A DNA stretch of 64,000 bases from Planctomycetia bacterium (GCA_015709575.1 CP054190.1:2168616-2232615), one strand, 5' to 3'. Positions 36,701-42,256 are shown, counted from the first letter of the stretch. The notes: a model not told the origin generated them from the sequence alone. Numbers and translations: made by a program.

Positions 36701-38616
36701 TGAGTCAGACCTGACCCGAGCGCTGCCCACGACGCGCCAGCCCAATCTCCCAGCTGGAATCGCGCGATGTTTCGCGCCGCCGTATCGCCGGCGTGGTTGA
36801 ACACCCCGACACCCACGAGATCGCCGTTGAACTCGGCCATGTGATACGGACCAAGGTGCAGGCCGCCGGGGCCGGGCCGGCTGTGTGCAACACCGCCGGC
36901 GTACGATGCCCAGTCCGCGCCGTTCCATCGACCCAGCCCGCCAAAGGCGCTCTCCGTGGGCACGGGTGAGCCGACACCGCTGTCGTATCCCTGCGACATG
37001 GCGCTGACGACGAGATTGCCGCCGAAGGAAGCCATTGCGCAGTTCTCGCCGAAGCGCGCCGCGGCGGGCACGCCAGTGCTGACGGCGCTCCAGTTCGTGC
37101 CGTTCCAGCGGGCAATGTGATTGGCGGCGCTGACGCCGTTGATGTTTCCGAACATCCCGAGGCAGTACAGCTCACCGCCATGAACACACATCTCGTATAC
37201 GTGCGAACTGAGACCCATCCCGAGCAGCGACCAGCTTGAACCGTTGAAAACATGCGCAGACCCGCCGCCATTGACCAGCGTTCCGGCGTGGAGTTGGCCG
37301 TTGTAGCTGACGAGCGCGTTGACTGCGTTCGGCAGGCCCCCGCCAACGCCGAAAGTTGTAAAACCGTCCCATCGGACGACGAAGTTGGAGCCGGGGTACC
37401 CGAATCCACCTCCGATGTAGAGCGACCCGTCGTGAACGGTCATCGCTACGACCGTGTTGTTCAGACCGCCCCCGACCGAGTTCCACGTTGTGCCGTTCCA
37501 ACGGGCGATGCGGTCGAATGCCGCCGGAAAGCGACCCCCGCCGGCTGAAAACGCCCCGCCGGCGTACAACTCGCCCTCGAAAACCGCCAGGACGTTCACG
37601 TCATCCGGGAGACCGTGTCCCAGCGGCGCCCAGCTCGTACCGTTCCAGCGGGCAATGTTGTTGACTGGAACGCCGCCGGCCGAGGAGAAAACCCCGGCTG
37701 CGACCAACTCTCCGTTGTATTCCGCCAGCGCATGCACTTTTCCGGAAATGCCGGTGCTCAGCGCGCTCCAGCTCGAGCCGTTGTAACGGGCGATGTTGCG
37801 GGCCGGCACCGCCCCGCCGGCCAGGCTGAACTGCCCGCCGACATAAAGCACGTCACTTCCCGATTCATTCCGGACCAGCATGGCCGCCGCATGCGCGTCC
37901 TTGCTGCGCGGCGCGAACAGCCCGCGCGACCAGCCGCGCGGTGCGAAGCCTGGAGCAACAGCCGTGATTACCCGCAGTTGGTCGCCATCCGGCTCGCCGA
38001 CCGCACCGGCAGTGACGGTGAGCGTGCGACGATCGGCCTCGATGGTGAATCGATCGCCAGCGGGGGCCAATTCGAGCCCTGCTCCGGTCTGCGCGAGAGT
38101 TGGATATCGGACCGCGGATGCGCTCAACCCGTTCGAAGCGTTCAGCACTGCGGGAGTCACAATGACGCCGACGATATCGTCGCTGAATGTTACAGAACCG
38201 CTTACAGTCGAGCCGCAGCCGTTCAGGTAGACATAGTGGCTCGCGATGCGCGTACCAGCGGGGATTTCAAGGGCGACCAGGTCCCCGGCGTCATCGTAAA
38301 GCCCCGGCTCGACGGCCTGCACCGCCAATGCTGCTGAGAGCGCCCGGCCCTGCGGCTCCTCGAACACCCAGATTCGGCACGCCGTGTCGAGCAGGCCGTC
38401 CACGTTGGAGGGCGGGGCGGTCGCCACGACGTCCCCGGTCGCACAAGTGATTTCGGCGCGCGCGGGTCCGATCACGTCGGCGGCAATCGCGATCATCGCC
38501 AGTGCGGGGACGACCCGCCTGACTGCCGTCCGGATCCGCGACCTCGCTGCCGCGCGCGCGCCGTCGGAAACGGCCAGGCTTGCGACCCAGCGGGAATTGG
38601 CGATGTGACCATCCAT
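24718..38616 (-). CDS. Giant secreted modular protein (propeller-like repeats, five beta-helix modules, dockerin-like EF-hands)
   Basis: A protein of 4,632 residues. ATG 38616 follows a GGGAG site 7-8 nt upstream and starts a long-n-region signal peptide (VVPALAMIAIAADVIGPARA). Residues 240-925 hold 14 repeats of about 45 residues with the core NIARWNGTSWxxLGxG (propeller-like). Five parallel beta-helix modules, each about 540 residues, begin near 929, 1470, 2023, 2567 and 3095. Each opens with a WxxAxxxLxxAL / EIWVAxGTYxP / YGGFxGxE / LSGDLxGD block. The first four close with SPAIDAG ... DxGAxE (choice-of-anchor Q type). A further beta region follows (3285-4018). EF-hand pairs lie near 4019-4092 and at the C-terminus (GDMNCDGVFNNFDIDPFVLA, then GDVNQDNAFNNFDID). 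Surface adhesion or polysaccharide binding is inferred. No catalytic motif was identified. Confidence 0.93.
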   Translation of the reverse strand: MDGHIANSRWVASLAVSDGARAAARSRIRTAVRRVVPALAMIAIAADVIGPARAEITCATGDVVATAPPSNVDGLLDTACRIWVFEEPQGRALSAALAVQAVEPGLYDDAGDLVALEIPAGTRIASHYVYLNGCGSTVSGSVTFSDDIVGVIVTPAVLNASNGLSASAVRYPTLAQTGAGLELAPAGDRFTIEADRRTLTVTAGAVGEPDGDQLRVITAVAPGFAPRGWSRGLFAPRSKDAHAAAMLVRNESGSDVLYVGGQFSLAGGAVPARNIARYNGSSWSALSTGISGKVHALAEYNGELVAAGVFSSAGGVPVNNIARWNGTSWAPLGHGLPDDVNVLAVFEGELYAGGAFSAGGGRFPAAFDRIARWNGTTWNSVGGGLNNTVVAMTVHDGSLYIGGGFGYPGSNFVVRWDGFTTFGVGGGLPNAVNALVSYNGQLHAGTLVNGGGSAHVFNGSSWSLLGMGLSSHVYEMCVHGGELYCLGMFGNINGVSAANHIARWNGTNWSAVSTGVPAAARFGENCAMASFGGNLVVSAMSQGYDSGVGSPVPTESAFGGLGRWNGADWASYAGGVAHSRPGPGGLHLGPYHMAEFNGDLVGVGVFNHAGDTAARNIARFQLGDWAGASWAALGSGLTHTTYWMEGPQAVARFGSGLVALGRFTHAGGVPASNISYWDGATWSALGTGLDDRAFRAVEHGGSLYVVGPFNNAGGGPALKVARWDGASWHSVGGGITSPSPFVGDLTFYNDDLIVCGLFTEAGGVPAQNIARWTGTEWVAMGTPNGIVRSVRPYQGMLYAAGAFTQVGAVAASGIASWDGATWSAVGSGIDFGLQDPFRAVTNLVVHDNELIVSGLFSSAGGTHSPNIARWNGCTWLPVERGLGYFGIYHAATLNDGLGDSPGLYVSGAFWTTGDSDSRGLVRWGRGSGASRLHVDADASPGGDGESWATAFQTLQQALTVAEMSVGIVSEIWIAEGTYRPAGPGGNREAAFFLVDGVSLYGGFAGTETQLAERAMDPQTGRPLLATVLSGDLNGNDNPDFTGYGENSLHVLVASGVSAGTVLDGLIVRGGNADLFTSGPAHQGGGLFASGGSPTIQNCLFSRNRASDAAAMCFDGFCAVTLQNVEISDNRAFSSRGGIFINGPSGGPYADVVIEDCLIARNVAPATPGGSGAGINSQNASLHVRRTTFESNTAARGVAMSVSGGAPVAISECTFAYNTANGPATFGAGAAVRASGLSGGMSVQNCRFYSNSARNGVDGRSGAISVASDSPNVRIVNCLFVGNSAENGGAIHTESSSTSIRNCTFVDNRAVFSGGAVRMAAASSNGSIWNSALWGNLDASGSSGGTSQIEVVGSVANVSHSLVAGGHGGTAILSGNPLFVRSPSAGPDGNWDGIDDDFGDLRPGPGSPTIDAGSNALVGLDAADMDNDGNTTEPTPVDVGGRPRFREIITAPNVGAGTAPIIDIGAYESFAGPVLVDNSPSGQWADSTDSLQAALAFARSFAGEVTEVWVASGTYRPDHHPGVIVAGDRAASFELVNGLAIYGGFTGVESERGQRNPALNVTILSGDLLGDDAPDWDARENPPSNISDNSWHVVKATDVDNVSLDGLTITGGNADGGAGDSNGGGLLWERSGGVIRSTRIVRNVADADGGGAMIQSTGGGPVRSLLIEQCMIESNRSNGNTGGGLRVSAANLVFTLQGTNFERNRAPSGGGFSAQATAPGSSVRDCTLVENHAASGGGGVVLSPGVDPISFVGCSFVRNVVTGVTGDGGGAYVHSGTSRFINCRFQGNVAGDRGGAIRGPGGFGASVFEVANCSFVGNTATLGGAVSNGSANQPGSSASRYVNCTFVQNVASQFGGGMWNGEHDGGSPAPSSPDVRNSIFWKNSDSQPPGSASQIFTASGSPTVTDAIVYGGWPNTSVRVIGLPPLFVRDPSPGVDGMWDGIDDDYGDLRLDRGSPAIDRARTVHIPADVADVDGDLNATEATPLDIDGGARFFDDRCIADTGTGTGALADLGAHERVAPVGPSQPIVFVDLLASGANNGTSWSDAYTDLADAICLAANGSGVQEIWVASGTYVPSSRQNRLDSFILPPNIAIYGGFAGNETLRSQRDANMNLTILSGDLNGDDAAGPYDPEFPPPATWNENSIHVVSSIQGVGWTLDGFTVTRGNADVLDINERADDGAGIYLRAAAGTISNCRIIENVAVDAGGGVHASRISPTESSQVVIRDCTVERNRAPIGGGVSYSDGFGLLERCVLRNNRGTFRGGGAELSGDGLRTLRDCVVVENFGAVGGGLYINGSVDILMSRLERNHAGFGSGGAAFCEERTIRFYGCLFLGNSATGSGGGGAIRAPRGSTRVGTLLVANCEFVGNTAPAGGALLIPQMVVAGSTATIVNCTFSENIASTAGGGINSGGAGSSGIPLDPTVSNCIFWNNRDSGGSGSAGQIHVALGAPTVNHSLVGGGWGGAGVSNVDADPLFRRAPSAGPGGLWDGVNDDYGDLRLGYRSPALDAGNNAALPLDAADIDRDGNTAEVLPLDVAGVLRVVDIPCSGAQGVQPGGVVDMGAREAALPSPQLVAFVDADADGADDGSSWADAYNDLNWALCAASASGGVVEQIWIAEGEYRPTFRQIAAPTAGQRALSFELPSNVTLFGGFAGGELSLTQRSLDAGLAVLTGDLAGDDDEFDFPDGVTWSDNSLHVVAAATATAVQLDTLTVRSGNADGAGGADANGGGVLLTGTAVVELVNCRVMRNAATLGGGLHVSNNAQATLTGTALFGNHARDDGGAVYVAAASVAGSSELRDCVLERNTAADGGGAIRATGLGRLYLIGSVVRHNSADRGGGLFAGGSGGALHVVSSTFEGNAATQFGGGVALVAASAASTITNGVFVGNATFDNSDLGQESGAGVYLNGGGLTITNSTFAHNTAYGTSAVGGGIHRIEPTPLSVGNSIFWGNLDASGVSSAAQIAFGAPASPAILVSHSTVQGGFAGTSSSISSADPLFRSTPAVGVGGFFADNPATIGVDESSGATYGNLRLSENGTPSPAIDAGSEALLVADIADVDCDGNRVEMIPLDRDAGIRRLDFIPGDAIVDQGAYEAGAGVLTRVYVNAAAAPGGDGATWETAFDNLRDALGASVADGCAATEFWVARGTYMPDGARTPFGGAHLPSGLPDRSATLQLVSGFVLLGGFVGTETSADQRNPKIHVTTLSGDLDGDGFAPGENSLHVVTGTGTDAGAILDGFTITGGSAEDGPGAGFLAASGGPLLRNCRVVGSVGACAPDFAVTGAVVTVDGVAIDAAGGGATAAQSTLDIQGGLFLQAGNLHSFGNTISGPGTLHLDSGSLLRVAAAPACGSSLATAASGALGEDGAGAQIFSPATAELPERWEIPAPGAALHNWRISGSVRRWIVGPTGLGSATLTWSASPLLTDLSTGGRADGRFAAGGEIVISGSVYDITTGTPAHLHTGLLLRARVGSFRVRETSATSDVLEFVSSERPLLTPIEGYLLDNDDGFQLSGAQFATLGAPVALAPIAAFSGAAAISLSDAAELSLAPANPVQSDTVLRGRITGTGQIAIDPGARLAIRGGGLVDLSGNTPGAICEDPALSQLWGQIAVDGTLLVEDATVQNSKVEVTLADLLGQPQIVHNDIRLLDSVQAGPAARAFGGEFFVRSGATIRCNVITSFGDRYLDLDPDPQNRNPNIYDNLIRVIITQGANGPRGELLELRTQDRDHGIGGGTSGAYPLAASPGYDDAFALDVLEVRPGAKVNLTNRQGFVFQPPGSPYPEAMYVRQLILRENAVLNLGLQRLYYQSIVVEAGAQIVDIPVLGFSLKVIAMEDATEFDVRVRMRRRDPADEQPLAPPFREGSITRVAAPIPPGEQNPIGDPANHGMLMRTRDEGAGSLNAASVAAHGAFARAAEADVVVAFRYRFVTPTIQSGSGAGELVVYLSDDPELRDASRLPEPGYAARFTEIARVRPPADPTRPGGLASGEFATFYGTFPRGLLNFTRGTYVELELRGNDAAVLIDDWDPQIYCFACADLNGSQGVDPLDYLVLLSETGSSLDPLDPDANRPCLDAGVTGDRYVDLNDLLSWDTWLNGSQLNACGVGGIAGGCGGPATPVTGLTSEGLIVAGKPNGAGFEDRLFTTSLAGACSGPARLPASESDPSACHRSNGRLVRDSAGVLFQIHANQGLIRLDTAQAALAPGVDVSTPIAGATVRVGMQLTGPSPYGGIDFVGVPLLDVAFHPADNDVVFVAPVVVTEPGDPQGLGRPYKAAAKLRLLGGGAFDVLEVYGTNPADPASGVSVNASGFGEIVFEPDFTRVREIEVDDRGNVFVLATQYLNQNDYLLIYTEGDGNASRRVINLASALPSAGLGGARLRGPAQMLVAQTAADRLYLAQSVYEDASEIVRVSRCQITRSGDAATGVSLHSVLDLSATAAAQGDVGFGYAAQLASMVEHPSDGRIFAAGYVQPVVPRDLSVTDPLYLQMFGPGAGLASRAWLAEFGAAQAGAVNATALSCHSLALPLSIQYVPPPPPPPQACCLSGGECQLLTASACTVAGGSAQGLGSVCTPSPCPPAFPLGDMNCDGVFNNFDIDPFVLALVDPATWQANYPDCPIANGDVNQDNAFNNFDIDAFVFCLVSGCD
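28850..35830 (-). repeat. Five tandem modules of about 1.6 kb within the giant gene
   Basis: Module starts lie near 35830, 34205, 32547, 30914 and 29331 (spacing about 1,580-1,660 bp), recognised by recurring translated signatures: VDADASPGGDGESWATAF, VFVDLLASGANNGTSWSDAY, AFVDADADGADDGSSWADAY and VYVNAAAAPGGDGATWETAF, with a diverged version in module 2. Modules 1-4 close with an SPAIDAG-like block and DxGAxE. Module 5 breaks off after TITGGSA and is replaced by a different beta region. Confidence 0.8.
35850..37890 (-). repeat. 14 tandem repeats of about 45 codons (WNGxxW unit) within the giant gene
   Basis: I count 14 copies of a unit with the pattern L-Y-x-G-G-x-F, then A-G-G-x-x-x-x-N-I-A-R-W-N-G-x-x-W-x-x-L-G-x-G. 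Examples: IARWNGTSWAPLGHGL, VARWDGASWHSVGGGI, IASWDGATWSAVGSGI. The copies differ enough at the DNA level that the frame is stable. Such units resemble beta-propeller blades; 14 would make two seven-bladed propellers. Confidence 0.75.
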
Positions 38617-39023
38617 TTTGAACTCCCGGCGCGATAACCTGCGCGCGTATTGCAGCGAGATGCGGTGGGCCGCGTGAGGGCGCCCGTTGGGGCGGAAAGC
38701 CCGGAACGCCCTAGGATATCCCGGCGGTGCGCCCCGCTGCCACATAATTCCGCGGAACGGGGGACCACGCGGACACAGCGCGCGTGGTGCCTGCTCCCCA
38801 ACCCGGCATCAGCGGGCTGCACCCGCCCCGCTACCCCCCTAAGCGCTTTTTCGTCCCGCCACTCACGCGCCGCTCGAAATGATGACGCACCCCCGGCGTG
38901 CCCTCATGCTGGGAATGCACACGCGACGGGGTTGCTGACGGCGGAGCCACCGGCGCCGCGAATGGATCCGCGAACTTTCTGCGTGGCCCTTGAAATATAT
39001 TCAGTACTACATAATATGTCGGC
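38617..39023. other. 407-bp divergent intergenic region
   Basis: The gap between the giant gene (-) and the MarR gene (+). The last 35 bp are strikingly AT-rich and form the MarR promoter. A - strand promoter for the giant gene must lie here, but I could not identify one with confidence. No coding sequence was supported. Confidence 0.4.
38990..39017 (+). promoter_or_regulatory. Predicted sigma-70-type promoter of the marR-like gene, placed for leaderless transcription
   Basis: TTGAAA at 38990-38995 (5 of 6), a 16-bp spacer and TAATAT at 39012-39017. The start point predicted 6-7 nt downstream coincides with the ATG at 39024, and no Shine-Dalgarno is present. The spacer contains the palindrome AGTACT at 39003-39008 within an imperfect AT-rich dyad, a plausible autoregulatory MarR operator. 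Confidence 0.55.
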
Positions 39024-39719
39024 ATGGAACGCGATTCGGCGACGCAGGCGAGCGCTGGGACGGCGGCGCAGGTTCTGGCAGGGCTGGCGAAGCTCTCGCT
39101 GGTCCTTCGCCACGAGGCCTGGCAGAGCGCCGGACAACGCGGGCTGACCCCGACGCAGGCGCAGATTCTGGCGGTTATCGCGGGTCGCAGCGACGCGCCG
39201 AGCCTCGGCGACGTTGCCCGGGAACTGGCCATCACTCCGGCCACGACCAGCGCCGCGGTTGCGACGCTGGTGCGAAAGAAGCTGGTGCGCAAGACGGTTT
39301 CCCGGGCGGACTCGCGCGCCGTTCGGTTGACGCTGACGGCGGCGGGCCGAAAGCGTGGCGAGTCTTCCGGGGCATGGCCTCAGCCATTGTGCAGCGCCGT
39401 CACCGCGTTGCCGACGATGGACCAGGCCGGCATGTTGCGCGGGCTGATCGGGATGATCCGCTCACTGCAGGAGCAAGGCGCCGTCCCAACCGGTCGAATG
39501 TGCGTCGAATGCCGCTTTTTCCGGCCGAATGAACATCCGGGCGCCCCGCGTCCTCACAGATGCGAGTACATCGGCGCGGCGATCGCGGACTCGGAGCTAC
39601 GGGTTGACTGTAACGAAATGCTGCCCGCTGCGAGCGATGCGCGTCCGCGCCTGTGGCAGGTGTTTCTAGGCGCTGCCCCGCTCGTGGCAGTCGAAACGGG
39701 GAATCGGCCGGCCCCCTGA
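39024..39719 (+). CDS. MarR-family transcriptional regulator with a C-terminal four-Cys extension
   Basis: A protein of 231 residues. Residues about 1-150 are a MarR winged-helix domain (LTPTQAQILAVIAGRSDAPS; recognition helix region ELAITPATTSAAVATLVRKK; wing DSRAVRLTLTAAGRK). Unusually, about residues 155-195 add CVECRFFRPNEHPG ... HRCEYIG ... LRVDCNEM, a CxxC plus two more Cys and two His that could bind Zn or Fe-S or sense redox state (inference). MarR dimers usually repress neighbouring genes in response to ligands or oxidants. The next gene encodes a CxxC thioredoxin-fold protein 44 bp downstream, which supports a thiol-related role. Confidence 0.88.
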   Translation: MERDSATQASAGTAAQVLAGLAKLSLVLRHEAWQSAGQRGLTPTQAQILAVIAGRSDAPSLGDVARELAITPATTSAAVATLVRKKLVRKTVSRADSRAVRLTLTAAGRKRGESSGAWPQPLCSAVTALPTMDQAGMLRGLIGMIRSLQEQGAVPTGRMCVECRFFRPNEHPGAPRPHRCEYIGAAIADSELRVDCNEMLPAASDARPRLWQVFLGAAPLVAVETGNRPAP

Positions 39720-39763
39720 GAAGCCGGCCCGTTCATGTCACTGTTTACATGAGGAGCGACTTC

Positions 39764-40003
39764 ATGAGTGCGAAAGCAACGTTCTACCATGCCGGATGCC
39801 CCGTCTGCGTCGCCGCGGAAAAGACCGTGGCCACTGCGCTGGATCCGACCCGGTACGTTGTCGAGGTGGTTCACCTCGGTGAACGAAAAGAGCGGATCGG
39901 GGAAGCGGAGCGTGCGGGTGTGAAGTCTGTGCCGGCATTGGTCATCGGCGGACAGGCGTTTCACATCAACCACGGCGCTGATTTGTCCGCGCTCCGTTCC
40001 TAA
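39764..40003 (+). CDS. Small thioredoxin-fold (glutaredoxin-like) protein with CPVC motif
   Basis: A protein of 79 residues. ATG 39764 is preceded by GAGGAG at 39751-39756. The protein is a minimal thioredoxin fold: first strand ATFYHAGCPVC with the CxxC active site at residues 12-15, then helix, strand YVVEVVHLGE, and the cis-Pro segment VKSVPALVIGGQAFHINHG. It probably acts as a cytoplasmic thiol reductase or carrier. It is co-directional with the Cys-rich MarR gene and probably its target operon, although the annotation longer in this frame (from 39653) overlaps marR and is not needed. Confidence 0.85.
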   Translation: MSAKATFYHAGCPVCVAAEKTVATALDPTRYVVEVVHLGERKERIGEAERAGVKSVPALVIGGQAFHINHGADLSALRS

Positions 40004-40613
40004 TCCGGTGGAGGCGGCGGGACAGGTCGCTCTGACAGCGCGAGACACCCTGTCGCATGAAATTGTCGGTCCCCGCCGTCATGGGGCGGCGGGGACCGGG
40101 GCATGCGCCGGCGGGCAAGCCGGCGCGTCGTGAGGTCAGAACAGGTCCGGTGGACGGGCGCTGCGCCGCCGGCACACTGCGGCGCAAAGCGGCCCGTCAC
40201 CGGAGGACAGACCGGGCAGGGTCCGCCCTTCGCGACCCGGCTGTCAGCGGTCGGGCCGAACGGGCGGACGTGCGTGGCGCCAGGGGCTCGCGTCCTGGCG
40301 CGCTACGCCGGCGCGCTGCGGGCCGGTTTCCTGGGACGGCCGGCAGCGCGATCAATGCGGCGAACCGATCACCCGCCGCCGACGCTTAAAAATCGGGGCG
40401 CCGCGGGGGGTTGCGAGCCGGTCCATTCGATGTCGGGAGTGCCTCGGGGTGTCCAGCGCAAGGACGCCCGGGCTGTCCTATTTGAAGCATATGCACCACC
40501 ATGTGTCCCGGCGCGCAATTCCCTGACCGTGCGGGATTTTCCGCACCCCGCCGCTACACTTTGGCCGCTGGCGGACATCGCGTGTATCGCGGACGCCGTG
40601 ATCGGAGGCAGTC
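40004..40613. other. 610-bp gap with a run of tandem hairpins (40016-40351)
   Basis: Perfect or near-perfect hairpins follow each other: 40067-40098 (12-bp stem, CGGTCCCCGCCG with its complement), 40105-40126 (GCGCCGGC/GCCGGCGC) and 40146-40204 (long, one bulge, inner 8-bp stem). Then come 40221-40269 (GTCCGCCC/GGGCGGAC), 40277-40301 (GCGCCAGG/CCTGGCGC) and about 40313-40351. A first one at about 40020-40054 (GACAGG/CCTGTC) directly follows the thioredoxin-fold gene. A frame open from 40103 runs through into the next gene out of phase and shows no protein-like sequence, so I read the region as non-coding. Confidence 0.55.
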
Positions 40614-40994
40614 ATGACCGATGCGCTGCGATCGGTGGCAGTGGTGGGCGCTTCGGCCGATCGAAGCAAGTTCGGCAACAAGGCGGTCCGCGCGTATCAG
40701 CGGCAGGGCTGGATCGTGTACCCCGTGAACCCACGGGGCGGCGAGATTGAGGGATTGCGCACCTACCGAAGCCTTGATGAACTACCCGAGCCGCCGGACC
40801 GCGTCGCGCTTTACCTGCCGCCGGAAATCGGCATGCAGGTGTTGCCGGAAATTGCGATGGTCAACCCGGCGGAGCTTTTCGTGAACCCGGGGGCGGAAAG
40901 CGCGGAGCTACTGGAGCAGGCGTCGGCGATGGGGCTGAACGTGATTTTCGCATGCGCGATCATGGACATCGGACAATCCCCCGACGCGCTATGA
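40614..40994 (+). CDS. CoA-binding (Rossmann-fold) domain protein, YccU-like
   Basis: A protein of 126 residues. GGAGG at 40604-40608 precedes ATG 40614. It is a single CoA_binding domain: VAVVGASADRSKFGNKAVRA, IVYPVNPRGGEIEGLRTYRS, PDRVALYLPPEIGMQVLPE and ELFVNPGAESAELLEQA, as in the N-terminal domain of succinyl-CoA synthetase alpha and in stand-alone YccU proteins. These bind CoA, but the cellular role is not established. The stop overlaps by 6 bp the stop of the convergent LAB_N gene. Confidence 0.88.
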   Translation: MTDALRSVAVVGASADRSKFGNKAVRAYQRQGWIVYPVNPRGGEIEGLRTYRSLDELPEPPDRVALYLPPEIGMQVLPEIAMVNPAELFVNPGAESAELLEQASAMGLNVIFACAIMDIGQSPDAL

Positions 40995-41318
40995 CAGGCC
41001 GGTGGCGGACGCCTCGCGGACGCGCTTGGCGTGGCGGTGGATCAGCATCAGGTTTCGCACGTAGATGAACAGGCCGAGCGTCTGCGCCAGAATGAAAACG
41101 AGATCCTCCCTCAGCCAGGAATAGACCAGCAGCATCAGCGCGCCGGCGATGCTCAGGTACCAGAAGGCGATCGGGATGTGGCTCTGTCCGCGGCGCTCCG
41201 ACACGTACCACTGCACGACGAATCGCCCCATGAAAACAAGCTGCCCCAGCAGCCCGAAAAGCACCAGCGGGTTCTGCAGCTCTTCAATCGCCTTGGCGCC
41301 AGTGATTGCGACCAGCAT
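40989..41318 (-). CDS. LAB_N domain membrane protein (lipid-A-disaccharide synthase N-terminal domain family)
   Basis: A protein of 109 residues with three membrane helices. The family signatures are LLGQLVFMGRFVVQWYVSER near residue 25, HIPIAFWYLSIAGALMLLVY and REDLVFILAQTLGLFIYVRN. Stand-alone members are found in many Gram-negative bacteria, often near sugar-lipid genes, and their function is unclear. Here it stands alone beside accD (99 bp gap) and ends inside the convergent CoA-binding gene. Confidence 0.85.
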   Translation of the reverse strand: MLVAITGAKAIEELQNPLVLFGLLGQLVFMGRFVVQWYVSERRGQSHIPIAFWYLSIAGALMLLVYSWLREDLVFILAQTLGLFIYVRNLMLIHRHAKRVREASATGLS

Positions 41319-41417
41319 GAAATCCCCGGGATTATTGAGGCGCCGGACGTGGAAAAGGCCCGCGGCGCCCGCAACGGTGCGACGCGCTCGGACCGCCCGG
41401 ATGCACTGTCCTCGTCG

Positions 41418-42242
41418 CTATTTTCCGCAGTAGTCGATAATCCGTGCGATCTCGCTGCGCAGATCCTTGCGGTGCACGATGCGATCGACGAAGCCGTGTT
41501 CCTGCATGAACTCCGAGCGCTGGAACCCATCCGGCAATGAAGCGCGAATGGTGTTGGCGATGACGCGCGGTCCGGCGAAACCGACCAGCGCTCCCGGTTC
41601 GGCCAGCGTTACGTCGCCGAGCATGGCAAAGCTGGCCGCGACTCCGGCCGTGGTCGGGTCCGTCAATACGACGATGTATAGCCCGCCGGCCTGATCGAGT
41701 TTGGCGATGGCCGCGGAGGTACGCGCCATCTGCACCAGCGACACCATCCCCTCCATCATTCTTGCGCCGCCGCTGGCGGTGACCATCACCAGCGGCAACT
41801 GTTCGGTCAGGGCGCGCTCGGCCGCCGCACAGACTTTTTCGCCGACGACGGCGCCCATGGACCCCATGATGAACTCGGAGTTCATCACACCCAGGATGAC
41901 GCCCCGGCCCTTGATGAACGCCTTGCCGGTGACGATCGCCTCACGCTCGCTGGTTTGCGCTTTCACCTGTTCAAGCCGCTGCTCGTACGGAATTCGGTCC
42001 GTAAACTCAAGCGGGTTGGTGGACTCGATATCGGCGAGGAATTCCTCGAAGGTGCCCGGATCGGCCAGTTGCTGGATCCGGGCGCGCGCGTCGATGCGGT
42101 AGTGGTGGTCGCACTCCGGGCAGACGTGCAGCGACTCCTCCAGAATGCCGCGATAGATCATCGCGCCGCACTTCGTGCAGCGGATCCACATTCCCTCGGG
42201 AATCTCCATCCCCTGCCGCGGGGCGGCGGGCGTCTCCGACAT
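41418..42242 (-). CDS. accD: Acetyl-CoA carboxylase carboxyltransferase subunit beta
   Basis: A protein of 274 residues from ATG 42242 (GAGG about 8 nt upstream); a GTG 18 bp earlier is possible. With AccA it transfers carboxyl from biotin to acetyl-CoA, giving malonyl-CoA for fatty acid synthesis. It has the N-terminal zinc finger CTKCGAMIYRG ... CPECDHHYR, the crotonase-like core SGGARMMEGMVSLVQMARTS and DPTTAGVAASFAMLGDVTLA, and EPGALVGFAGPRVI. It is the last gene of an rpe-phosphatase-like-accD run, 14 bp after its neighbour. Confidence 0.96.
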   Translation of the reverse strand: MSETPAAPRQGMEIPEGMWIRCTKCGAMIYRGILEESLHVCPECDHHYRIDARARIQQLADPGTFEEFLADIESTNPLEFTDRIPYEQRLEQVKAQTSEREAIVTGKAFIKGRGVILGVMNSEFIMGSMGAVVGEKVCAAAERALTEQLPLVMVTASGGARMMEGMVSLVQMARTSAAIAKLDQAGGLYIVVLTDPTTAGVAASFAMLGDVTLAEPGALVGFAGPRVIANTIRASLPDGFQRSEFMQEHGFVDRIVHRKDLRSEIARIIDYCGK

Positions 42243-42256
42243 GCGCGTGTCCTCTT

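Noticed and set aside
40103..40750. 215-residue open frame across the hairpin-rich gap and into the CoA-binding gene
   Set aside because: It is out of frame with the recognised CoA-binding protein that it overlaps, has a low-complexity Arg/Ala/Gly composition, and shows no ribosome site. High-GC DNA gives many such frames.
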